A stretch of 64,000 bases of DNA from Paramecium sonneborni (Eukaryota > Ciliophora > Oligohymenophorea > Peniculida > Parameciidae), in contig CAJJDN010000021.1 of the NCBI GenBank assembly GCA_905182985.1, forward strand, positions 1 through 64,000. Direction: 5' to 3'. A program made the translations under genes and the position numbers. The notes below the pieces were generated by a model. It saw only the letters and a program-made list of their open reading frames with translations, had not been told where the DNA came from and ran no database searches. Positions 26,101-37,768 of the stretch are shown piece after piece; within the stretch, counting starts at the first letter, position 1, and every line of letters starts with the position of its first letter.

Positions 26101-26944
26101 TTGAAACATAGATAGTTGTTATAGATAAGTCAATGAGGTTTAAGTGCAAAATCAAGTAAGTAAAATATATATACAAAACATTATTGTCATAAAATTGAAT
26201 ATTATTTATTTTACCAAAAATTTCAGAATCTGAGTAATCTTACCCATTTATAATTATATTTTCATACTATAGATCATTTGTATTAATAGACCATTAGACA
26301 ACATATAATGAACATAAAGAATCAAATGATTCATAAATAATTATGTATTGATCTTTTGAAATTGATTTTAATTATTAATTATAAATAGATTTGATGGTTA
26401 TTGAATCTATTATTTCACTTTAATTATTAATCAACATTATCATCAATCCTTCAAAGGATTTACATTAGATTATAAATTTATTAATCCAAACATTATATAA
26501 CTAATCACAAATACTATCATTAGTTTTTAGACTATAATTTTATGAGTCAATAATAATGAGATCATCATTTATAAGCTAATTCATTGCTCGATATTTACAA
26601 TGAATTAAACCAATTTTAGAAAAACAAATGTCGATAGCTGAGTTATCATATAATAATGATGTAATAACAATTGAAAAATCTTATTATATTGTTAAATTCC
26701 TATTTATGTTTGATAATTGTTTTGAAAACAACATCACATTATCAATTAAGTTTTAAATATTTGAAAAATCTTTCTCAACAATTTCTGTCTCATTTGCCTA
26801 AATTACTATTGCTTACCTTGAAAAATATTAATATTCATCATCACCAAAATATAATTATTGAATTTTTGAAAATCCGACCAGAATTTAAATTAAAAATAGA
26901 CATTCTAATTGAAGCATTAAATAAAAATATTTAATTAATTTCAT
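23126..26944 (-). CDS. Large single-span surface protein, unknown ligand
   Basis: An intronless frame of 1273 codons (1272 aa). It begins MKLIKYFYLMLQLECLFLIQ, a signal peptide or signal anchor. The body is made of repeating short hydrophobic/polar blocks such as DLIIIDSQNYSL, NNIQFYDNNVLYIYF and KNIYEIGNKEFRINP, which look like the strands of an extracellular beta-propeller or beta-sandwich array. Near the C terminus are Cys pairs (PCLNTCDES), then one membrane span (QQLIIIITGALIFFYL, about residues 1243-1259) and a basic tail (RKSKKNKQKNDIS). Sampled codon boundaries show no in-frame TGA. The layout and the pre-membrane region resemble 12901-16905. No named family is recognised. Confidence 0.87.
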
Positions 26945-29779
26945 AAATGTAATTTATATTTAAAGATGCCCGAAAACATTTGATGGTAAGGTTATAGTAG
27001 AACGATGATTATACATAATATTCTCATTATAATTTAGAATTTCGAATTAACCCTTTAATATTAATATTATAGATTACATCAACTCAAACGATCTAAACTT
27101 AAGAGACGGTAATTAAGCTTGAGGATGCAAGGGGAAAATATATAATTTATCATTAGCAAAAAGGGATTCATTTGCTTGAAAATTTGAAATAAATTAGTTT
27201 ATAAATATTATTTGGCCAAGAATTTTTTATAGTAAATTAATTTATGATAAATTAGCTTCAATTTAGAAAACTTACAAATACCCAACTAATTCAAAATATA
27301 AAATTTTTTAGCGTTAATTTCTTTAATTGACTATTTAATGCCTTGCAAAAAATAGATTATTAAAATTTTAGGCTATTAGACTTAAGTAAAGTTATGAGAA
27401 TAATTAAGGAAGATGAAATATCAGACTTTAAGGATTTATACACATTTTAAAGGCTCACATTTGATTCCTAAAGATGTCTTAATAAATGAAGCACTGATCT
27501 TTAGATATCTATTTAAATTTCTACTATTCATCAAATCTTCTACTAATATTATCACAGTTTTTCTTTTTTTTTATTACTTATGATTAAACTATGCTTATAG
27601 ATATTTTAATTTTTAATCTTAAAACAAAATTAATTGATTAACAACTAATTTATTTTAATTTTATAAATATTATTTAAAAATTCCTCTAAAATTCTATTGT
27701 TTTTGCTATTTGAACTCATATTTTTTTCCACCATTTGAATATGTGCCAACATAAATTAAATACAATTAAGTTTAATATAAAGCTAAGAAAAGATTACTTT
27801 GAAAATATTCGTGAAAAAATGTGGTTATTTCTTTGTATAATTATTTTATTTTTACTTTAATAATTACATTAGTATATCGGCGGAAAATGAGGACTTCATA
27901 AAAAGATTTATGAGTTTCTAATATTTAGAAATTTCAGAAAATGAATTTCAGGAATGATAGAAATAATATAATAAATAGGTATTGAGCAAGTAGTGGTTTT
28001 CCTGATCCTTATAAACCTATGAAGATTGTAAATTTGTTTTTCCTTTTATTAAATAAATTATTCTACCTTTCATTGTTAATACTTTTCAATATCATTTTGG
28101 AAGATTTCAGTCAATCCTTCAATAATGCTTTTTTAGATAATCATTTAGATATTAATTGAATCCATTTCATGGAATTTGAACTTAAATTTAATATTTTTTC
28201 TCAACTTTAATATTATATTAGCATTAGCATCATTGAAATATCCATTAGAATCTACTCTAAAAAATAATTTATAAATTTTTTTTAATTAAATTTTATAATC
28301 TAATCAGAATTTCATTTATCTAATTTTTAAGTTCTTTTATAACCATTTTCATTTACAAAATCTTTACATATTTTCTCTTATATATAATCCAAAGACATTT
28401 AATGTTAATAAATTGATTATTAATTTAATATATTCATAAAAATGTAATTTATCAATTTAATAATGCAAAAATTTTTATATCAATTCAATTTTTTATTGCA
28501 TTTTAATGAACTAATTAGAATAAATTAAAATCAAATTTAATAAGTCGTCCAGAATTATTATGAGTAAACTTTGAATTCGAAGAATAAAGAACATAAAAAT
28601 ATTTATATTTAAAATACAAAAAAACTTACTTTTTATTCTTAATATAAATTTTAAATATCTTAACTTTTAAATTATAATTTTTAAAAAATTGTTTAATATT
28701 TTTATTCTATTTAAACTAGTTGAAATTAATTTCTAATCATAATCTTCCTTAGTTAATATTCTCAATAACATTAATTATTTAATTTATTTAGTCAAAAAAT
28801 CATATTAATATTTTATAATAACAATTTAGCTAAAATAATAGTTATTATATGGTAATTTAAAAATATTTAATTTCATATTTATTACTTAATACTTTAACTA
28901 TTTGACATTTATCATTTCTTAGTTTAATTTTTTTTTATCAATATATATAATTAATAAAGCTCATTTTTAAGTATTTATTGATTTTCTAAATAATTAATAT
29001 CGAAAAAGTTTAGCGGACATCTTCATGTTTTATCCAATTATAGCGTTTTAATTATAATTTTTATATAACTAATAGTTTATTCAATTGTTACTATTATTAT
29101 TAATTACTTACTTATTCGCCCTTCTAATTTTTCTTAACATAGTATGAATTAAGATTTTCCTTTTAATTAAATTATAACAAACATTCGTTGCTTTTAAAAA
29201 TAATGAATTACTCATTACAAAAAATTAGTATCTTTTTCTTGAAATATATTTAATATATTGATTATTATAATTTCTCCTCAATTAAATAAAAACATTTAGT
29301 TTAATTTAAATTTCTTTTATTAATTTTTGAATTTTAAAATTGATTAAAACCAAACTGTGAAAGCTCCTAAAATATTTAAAAAAAAGTTCATTGGTTTAAA
29401 ATAAATAACATAATAAAATTTACTTTTCAATATAAATCTTTTCTATTAGCATGAAAAAATATTTAAAAATTTTTTCAATTTAAGATCAGTTGAATTATCT
29501 TTCATAGTTTAATTAAGAAATTAATGAGAATTATTATTTCTAATTTGAAAATATCCATTTGCTTTAGGCAAAATTTAATCTTCTAAATATTAAAGAATAA
29601 TTTATATTGAGGAATTCTGATGAATTTAAATCTTTAGCATTGGAATATTTTCCTATAAAGAAGCATGTAGTTTTTAAATTTGGATATTTTATTATTCGAA
29701 TTGATTTTAGTTTATTTTAATTTACAGGAATTTAATTTGATCTTGATTAGAAAACTTTTAATATATATATAATTTAATA
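26945..29779. other. Long intergenic region, very A+T rich
   Basis: Nearly 2.8 kb without a supported gene. Plus-strand open stretches at about 26990-27190 and 27410-27590 have no domain. From about 27600 the DNA is extremely A+T rich with dense TTAATTAA-type tracts and frequent stops in all frames. Confidence 0.55.
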
Positions 29780-30766
29780 ATGTCATCAATATTATAACAT
29801 TAGAAAAGGGTTTAGGAAGAAAAAAAAGAATTGGTGACGAAATAAATCAAAAAAGAAAAAAGAAAAAATTAATATACATTAGAATTTTAGTTTGGAAGTA
29901 ATATAGATATGTCAATGCTCAAATAAATCTAACAATTTTCTTAAGTATTACCACCATCAATACCATAAAATATCGTTTTTCGTCTTAACTCAAACATTTA
30001 AATTCCTTAATTAACTTGTCGAGATTATTAATTAGGTAATTTATCAATTGATCCTCATTCATTTAACTATAAAGTTATTAGGTATGATAAATGCAAAAAT
30101 ACACATGTCTTTTATTTTGAACCAATCGAAAGATAATACACACCAATGACAATAATAAAAGAAATTTTTGGAAAGAAAAATGAATAACTTGCTAAAATTT
30201 TCAATAATTTACATAATAATAAACTAAATATTGAAAAGTATAATATAGTAAACGAAAATGAATTAGAAGAGTTTGAAAGATTAATTACAACTGCTTATTC
30301 TTTATATATTTCAAAATATAAAAATGGTGTAATTACTTCTATCGCTAGAGGAATGAATGAATAATATTTAAAATTGATAGGAATAAATGAAGCAATTATT
30401 TATGATTATCTATCTTCAACAGGTTGCTTGCCATGGCCATATAAATAAAATGAAAATACTCAATGGGATTCTGATTTGTTATAATTATTCTCATGTGATG
30501 AATCAAATAATTCAATTACCGGATAAGCAATTAATTATAATGGAAACTTATTTCCCGTTATATTAACACAATTTAATTATTATTTGTATAATGAAACTGA
30601 ACAATCATATACATAGTATAAATATTATGTATATGAATATAATCTAAAATGGTCAAATGATAATCAAATTCATTAAAATTATTTAAATTATTTCAATAAA
30701 CGACTTGATTACCTAGAATCAATAAATCCAAATAGTATCAAAAGATGTAAATACAAGTTTATATGA
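29780..30766 (+). CDS. Hypothetical protein with basic N terminus
   Basis: A 328-aa intronless frame ending in TGA. The first 40 residues are strongly basic and helical (KKELVTKQIKKEKRKNQ), which could be a nuclear-localisation or nucleic-acid-binding segment. The remainder has normal globular composition: VFYFEPIERQYTPM, an aromatic/acidic helical part (ELEEFERLITTAYSLYISKY), then GVITSIARGMNEQYLKLIGI and STGCLPWPYKQNENTQWDSD. A length of 329 codons is well beyond chance and codons are rich in GAA/GAT/AAT, as in the other genes. The ATG at 29780 is the first in frame; one at 29909 is an alternative. I do not recognise the family. It ends 60 bases before an assembly gap. Confidence 0.72.
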
Positions 30767-30826
30767 AATAGTATTATTATTTAATTCATTAATTTTTTAA
30801 ATCTATTGTAATTGTATTTATATTTA

Positions 30827-31589
30827 NNNNNNNNNNNNNNNNNNNNNNNNNNNNNNNNNNNNNNNNNNNNNNNNNNNNNNNNNNNNNNNNNNNNNNNNNN
30901 NNNNNNNNNNNNNNNNNNNNNNNNNNNNNNNNNNNNNNNNNNNNNNNNNNNNNNNNNNNNNNNNNNNNNNNNNNNNNNNNNNNNNNNNNNNNNNNNNNNN
31001 NNNNNNNNNNNNNNNNNNNNNNNNNNNNNNNNNNNNNNNNNNNNNNNNNNNNNNNNNNNNNNNNNNNNNNNNNNNNNNNNNNNNNNNNNNNNNNNNNNNN
31101 NNNNNNNNNNNNNNNNNNNNNNNNNNNNNNNNNNNNNNNNNNNNNNNNNNNNNNNNNNNNNNNNNNNNNNNNNNNNNNNNNNNNNNNNNNNNNNNNNNNN
31201 NNNNNNNNNNNNNNNNNNNNNNNNNNNNNNNNNNNNNNNNNNNNNNNNNNNNNNNNNNNNNNNNNNNNNNNNNNNNNNNNNNNNNNNNNNNNNNNNNNNN
31301 NNNNNNNNNNNNNNNNNNNNNNNNNNNNNNNNNNNNNNNNNNNNNNNNNNNNNNNNNNNNNNNNNNNNNNNNNNNNNNNNNNNNNNNNNNNNNNNNNNNN
31401 NNNNNNNNNNNNNNNNNNNNNNNNNNNNNNNNNNNNNNNNNNNNNNNNNNNNNNNNNNNNNNNNNNNNNNNNNNNNNNNNNNNNNNNNNNNNNNNNNNNN
31501 NNNNNNNNNNNNNNNNNNNNNNNNNNNNNNNNNNNNNNNNNNNNNNNNNNNNNNNNNNNNNNNNNNNNNNNNNNNNNNNNNNNNNNNNN
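30827..31589. other. Assembly gap (763 N)
   Basis: A run of undetermined bases. Apparent open frames across it are artefacts. Confidence 0.99.
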
Positions 31590-33121
31590 AGAATGTAGAA
31601 CATATACTAAAAATTACTTGTGAGAATTGTTAATTAGTGACTCTATTTCCAATTATATTTACAAATTTTTGCTTTTAATTAATATGTATAATACATGTTT
31701 CCTATAATTTCAAACTTTAATGTTCTGAATTCTGAAAATAAGAAATGAGATAATAATCGCCATTTCTATTTTAAGAATACTAAAATTAATTGGTTGTAAT
31801 TTTAATAGAAAACAAATGCTTTTTACTTCTAAATAAATATTAATTATTACATAAGAATAATATTGTTTGGAATTGGAATGTAATAATCATGGTGTTTAAA
31901 ACTAAAGATATTGAAATACATCCTATTGTAAAACATACTCATATCAAACTTAATATAAAGTAGAAAATTACTTTTTGAAACATTTAAATTTCACAAAATT
32001 TGAATCGAATTTTCATTAGAGACCAACAACCTTAAATTTAATAAGAAGTTACTTTAAAAATATATCAAAATAATAAAATTACATTTCGATACTGAATTTT
32101 ATTCTTTCGGAGGAAAATTATCCAATCACTACCTTGATCATTAAAATAGGAAAGACTAAAATAGATTAATTGTTAAGCTAGCTAATTTTTAAGATATCAA
32201 AAAGACTCTACCTAATTGGAACTTTAGAAATTTTTTAAAAATAACCCTAAATTTATATATTCATATTTACATATTGTTTAACAAAATTTTTTAAGAGAAA
32301 AGCAAGAAACCTAAATTCAGATAGTATTTTTGTAACTATTTCTTGTTCATTTATAAGTATTCAACCATAAATTTTTTGAGATATTCAAGAACAGGGAAAA
32401 TCACATTATAAAAAATTCTTTAAAAAAAATGAAAATTATTTTTTCATTAATATATATAAAATCAATTAAACAAAAATTTGGCAGTCTCTCTGATTTTGAT
32501 CAAGTATGAGGTTTTATTACAATTATCTTCATTCAAAATATTATTAAAGAAAAAATGTCATTGAATAGAGTTTAAATAGCTTAAAGTATCAAATATGATC
32601 ATACATCAACAATCATATGAAAAAATCAATGTCTTAGGGGTATTATTCAAAATATTTTAGATTAATTATAGTCAATTAACTCGAAAGCCAAAAACTATAA
32701 ATTATCTCTTTAGATCTTGATTTAGAGATTCTACCAAGATTAAGCATAAATCTAATTAAACATTTATTTAAAGTATAAAATCATCAGAAAATAATAATTT
32801 ATCTAATAAAATTTTAGTGGCTAGCATCTTTAAAAGTTAAATTAATAAATATTTTAGAATTTGTAATTAGTAGAATGAATACAAATACTTTTTTTTATCT
32901 TTAATACTTTTATCAGAATCACACCTTATATATTCTTTAATAGTAATCTAACAATAATTAATTGATATTTGAAATTTTTTACACTATCATCTAAAAATAG
33001 TATAGTTAGATGATTATTTATAATTAATGTTAGAATAACTGAAAGAATACTTATTTTATTTATTTTTCATTATCCTATATTTTTTTATTTAATTTCATTT
33101 TATATCTAAAAATAATATAAT
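31590..33121. other. Intergenic, one unassigned open stretch
   Basis: About 1.5 kb. A plus-strand stretch of some 110 codons (about 32094-32430) reads FYSFGGKLSNHYLDHQNRK and similar, but it has no upstream start and no domain I recognise. Otherwise nothing was seen. Confidence 0.45.
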
Positions 33122-34172
33122 ATGATGCAGAAAAATAGAAGGGTTTAATCAGAATCAAAGTAAATAGGGCTAAAAAAGGGGGAATTACATAATTATGATT
33201 TTCACAAAACCAAAACTGGCAATTTAAGCAAGGATATTCTGGACCACATTTAAAACTGGGATTAATACAAGGAAAAGGAAAATAGTGAAAAAAAGGAGGA
33301 ATAATATAAAATTTAAAAATTTTATAAAGACCTAGAATAAAACCATTCATTTATATAGTGGATCTTTCCTAACTTCTTCAAGAGCATGTTTAATTCTGAT
33401 TGCTATAGATTAACAATTGAAGAGAGAAATTTAATGATTGAAAATGATGAGGTTAAAAATATATTTTTATATCTAGATAAGGAAATTCTATGTCAATAAC
33501 TATAAAATGTTTTTAAAATTTTTAGGTATTGAATGGAATAATGAAATATTAAAATTAGTGAATAAAAATTAATTTTAGACTTGTCTTAGAATTAATAAAC
33601 ACAATTAGTTAAGATTAAGGAGAGTATTGGCTTCTTTAAGTGTTTTAGGATAAAGAAATCTAGCTTTGTAATTGTTGGAATTTTTATAAAAATATGATAA
33701 CTAGCTTTATGGCACTTAGTATTATCTTTATGATTCTGTTAAAGAGGAATAGTAAAATGATCTCTAAAATTAAGAAAAAAAAAAATATTCAAATTAAGAT
33801 GGATAATAAAATTAAATTGGAAATTTTGAATAAGAAGAGATAAAAATAAAAACTGGTATTAAGTAACCTGGTATTTAAGAAGAAAAAGTAGAACATTTCC
33901 AATAAATAGATCATTCTCTTGTTCAAAAGTAAGGATTTAATGAAGCTTAAAAGAAAAATCAAGAAGAAAAATTTAATTCATCTAACTTTAACAATCAATA
34001 ATTTTTAACTTAAAAGACACCTAATATTATTTAAGGCAAGTATGAAAGAGCATAATTTTTATTTGAGTTTGATGAAGTCAAGAAATATTATGTGTAGGGA
34101 GATTTATTGAATTAAGCTTGGGTAACAATAAATTTATTTTCTAAAAAAAGAATAGATACATAATTACAATGA
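33122..34172 (+). CDS. OGFr-domain protein
   Basis: A 341-aa protein with an N-terminal opioid-growth-factor-receptor (OGFr) conserved region, a helical domain known from animals, fungi and protists whose molecular role outside vertebrates is unclear. Signatures in order are NYDFHKTKTGNLSKDILDHI, FYKDLEQNHSFIQWIFPNFF, CYRLTIEERNLMIENDE, NYKMFLKFLGIEWN, then RINKHNQLRLRRVLASLSVL and LALQLLEFLQKY. These appear in the family order with the invariant HSFIQWLFP-type motif. The C-terminal half is Q/N/K rich and probably disordered. One 25-nt intron (33452-33476) starts GTT rather than GTA; its removal restores both the frame and the family match, and the exons total 342 codons. Two adjacent ATGs (33122, 33125) could start it. 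Confidence 0.92.
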
Positions 34173-35320
34173 GCATTATTAAAAAAGAAAATGAAAATTA
34201 AGTATATTAAAATAAACTTTATAATCCTTGCTTCTTAATTTTGTAGTTTATATTGTTTTTAAAAAAAAAGATCTTTTATACCAAATAGAAGTAAAGGTAT
34301 TTCTTAATTTTCCTTATTGTTTTATAAATATATTATAATGAATAAAAATTTTATTAAATATTTAAAATGTTTCGATTTCATTATATAAATAAAACAATTA
34401 AAAAGTAATCTTAGAGGATATTTTATGAATTTAAAATATTTATTATATTTTTGTAAATAAAATATCAATACTAATCGTAATTATATTTAATTAATTTATT
34501 TATATTAGAAATAAAAATTATTTTTCTTTCGAGTGGCATTTTCTTTTTAACACCATTTTAAACATATTAAAATAGTCATTATATCATAGAAAATTATTAA
34601 ATTTTTCCTTTGAAACAATTTAATAATTGAAATAAATAATATCAAATCAATATTTATTCTTAATAATTCTCAGAATTTATTGATCTAAAAGAATATTAAT
34701 AAAGTATCCTAATCTTTAGATGATATTTATTTAAAATATGTCTTAATTTAAATTGGTCATGGAAGGTTAGAGAAAGATTTATTATTATTGGTATTTAAAT
34801 CATTTTTTAAATTGGAGAAAATTAAGTAGCGGATAGAAGATAAATTTAGTTACATAAGTTATATTACAGAGTTGATTGTTTTATTAAATTCCTTCAATAT
34901 TTTCTTATGGTTTATTCACATTTTTGGAGTATTTCTGTCTTTTTACTAAGCAATAAGATTAGTTATATTAAGGCTTGTTTAGTAATTTATGATTTCAAAA
35001 TAAATTAAACAATCTTTTAATTAATAATTTAAGAATAAGTGATAAAATTCTAAATTTTGGCTTATAAAATAACTCATGATTATTATATAAAACAAATAAA
35101 AAATTTTTACAGCATTTATTATAAGAATAATAATATGGCTTAGGTATGGAAGTGAAAAGTTTAGAAAAAAAAATATTATTCTTAATTTAGTCTATTTATA
35201 TAATCTAAATTTTAAGGAGGATTAAACTATATTGAGAGGACTTTAAAATATTAAAAAATACTAAAAAATTAATAAGAACAAATAAAAAAAATTCAAGTAA
35301 TTTTATACACTCAATAATTG
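34173..35320. other. Intergenic, nothing recognised
   Basis: About 1.1 kb of A+T-rich DNA downstream of the OGFr gene. Short frames only. Confidence 0.5.
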
Positions 35321-35770
35321 TCATTTTAGAAGGAAAAATGAATAAATAAAATATTTAGAATAGATATTTAAGAATATCTAGAATTATTTGTATTTTTGGA
35401 TTAAAAGAATTTGGATTTTATTGTTTGATTGAATATATTTTTTTTGAAGAATAAAAATGTTGTTATGCCAGGTTTTGTCATCTTTGAGATTAATTTAAAT
35501 CGCTTCATTCCAACATTCGATTGCTTCTTAGTATTTCTATAATCTGCTTAAGACCCTTAAACATAATGAAGGAATATAATGCTAAACCTAAATAGTATTG
35601 CTTATAAATTAATTACCCTTGTTGTTCCAGGCTTTTTCATATTTAGAATTAATTAAAATAGCTTAATCATAATATTCAATAGCTTCTTAGTAATTTTATA
35701 ACTGCATAACGTCAAATCTAATTTCTAATAAAATTAATAATACCTTCATTACATATTCTTTAAACTTCAT
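35321..35770 (-). pseudogene. TPR-repeat frame, probably degenerate
   Basis: A 149-aa open frame with two clear tetratricopeptide motifs, YQEAIEYYDQAILINSKYEK then AWNNKG, and YQEAIECWNEAIQINLKDDK then TW. The spacing between them is wrong for tandem TPRs in this frame. Another frame over the gap reads YYLGLALYSFIMFKG, the expected TPR continuation, so a frameshift probably lies between the two motifs. TPR units mediate protein-protein contacts, and Paramecium has very many such genes. The short length, the shift and the featureless tail after the second motif suggest a remnant. An undetected tiny intron is the alternative. Confidence 0.55.
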
Positions 35771-37768
35771 AAAAATCACACTAGTTTTAATTCTCACTCA
35801 CCACCTTAATTTCTACGCTTTTGGCATCCTTTTAATGATGAATTATACTTTATAACTTCATTTCAACACATACCCATCATTATTTAAGAATAAAAGAAAG
35901 GAATTAAATAATTTATTATTCATTTTTAACATACTCAAAAATTGATTAAATATATTATCTAAATATTTTCATTCCATGCTAGTTACTGTTAATATTTCAT
36001 GATATAATTCAAATAGATATTCCTTTCTTAGTAAAATAAAATGTCTTATATTTACTAATAAGATATTTCTGATTAAAGCGATCAGATCTCTTGTGACAGA
36101 TGCGAAACCTAATTTAAGATTCAAATAATTAATAAAAATGTTATTCTGATAATAAAGTGAAATCTACATAAAACTTCAAGAGTTGAGAAGGCACTATTTA
36201 ACTAAATTGACTAGACACTACACACCATTATGCAACATTCTTCAATTGGCTAAGCAATATCAGCTAATCAACCACAATCATAAATTAGATAATTCTTTTA
36301 GATTTTGATTAAAACTCGTTATGTTTAAATAATATTATTTAAGTTATATATTTTGACCAGAAGAGTTTTATAAGAATATATTTAAATTCTATTAATAAGA
36401 TTTACCTTATAAATTTATAAACAAAAAGGGAATCTATTAAAAAAAGTGAATAGAGTAATGATCATGAAAGAATAAATAAATAATACTAATAATAAATTAT
36501 TAAGTTCTTAGTTTAAATTTTAATATTAAAACATATACAATATCTAAGCAAACTAGATGAAAATAATTCTAATATTTCTACTCAGCAATTAGACAGTAGC
36601 CAGTTAATATTAATCTGTTCATCACATATTTTAGCTTTGTGCAAAAGGCTAAATAAGAATTAGGTGTGAAGAGACATATTAGATTCGAGCATTTCTAGTT
36701 TAATGTTCATAAAAATATTGAGAATATTCGTCCCTAAATATATTTAAAGGATCAAAAACAATGAACAGAATTAATAAGATTTATATTATCAATAGAATTA
36801 AGCCTAAGTAAAATTTTAAATCAAATATAAAAAAACAAAGGGATATTTTTATTATGAGTACCAGATTGGTGTAATTTTTTGGAAAGATTAAAGATGACTT
36901 ATTGTTTTTAGTTTATTATGATGATTATCTCCCTATAAAGAAAATTTTAGTATTCCCTATTTTCTTTGGCTAAAGTTTTTTAGTATTTAACTAAACTATA
37001 TCTGACTAGATTAATAAATTAAATATAAATGAAACATAATTAACAGGAATTATTCTATTTAGTTTGTTATTAAATAAAAATTTAGAAAATAGAGATTTTC
37101 TATTGTCTTAAGCCAGTTATTTTATAATTTAAAAGTAAAATTCATTTTTTTGATTTAAATTTTTAAAAACACTGTTTAAAATCTAGTGATAAAGACAAAC
37201 AAAAACTAAATAATAATATTTTGCATCTTTAGTATCAATACCCTTATTCATCTAAATTTTCTACAAAAGAGTTCAACCAACAAAAATTGAATTCTCATTT
37301 CCTAATCCTAAAATAGAATAATCGTCTTTTGATAATTAGTTTCGAAGAAATGATTAGTAATAACTCTAAAATCTGAGAATTGTTTAAAAAATTATGAGTG
37401 AAAAATGTTTTTGATAAACAAATTTCAAAAATATTATAATTTTTATTACTTTTCTTAATTTTCAATAGATATAACAAAAATATATTTAATTGTAATAGAT
37501 AAAGTACAGTTTAATTCTAATTAGAGGTTTGAATCACAAGGAAATATTTAAAATTAAGTTAATACGAGATAATTGTATTTATTGTAGATTGTTTGTGTTT
37601 TTATATCTTTAGATTTAAAAAAAGGATTTATTTATTAATTTAAATTGAAATTCTTGCTGAATATATTTTGAGCAATTAATTTCTTTTAAATAAGAGCAAA
37701 TCTTATTGTTAACATTTTACTCTGTTTTTTATATTAACTAATAAAAGTAATTAATGATTTAAATTAAA
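35771..37768. other. Unassigned region with one long broken frame
   Basis: A plus-strand frame near 36040-36720 is open for more than 200 codons except for one TGA at about 36158. It contains SCDRCETQFKIQ, a possible zinc-binding pair, then basic hydrophobic sequence. Codon choice is poor and nothing downstream joins it, so I cannot call a gene. The rest is A+T-rich DNA. Confidence 0.4.

Noticed and set aside
30812..31633. Open frames of 190-270 codons across the N runs (also 50317-50892)
   Set aside because: They consist almost entirely of undetermined bases, so no coding content can be inferred.
33075..33350. Minus-strand frame with Cys motif (KCGPEYPCLNCQFWFCENH)
   Set aside because: It is the antisense shadow of the OGFr-domain exon, whose family motifs and intron are convincing on the plus strand.
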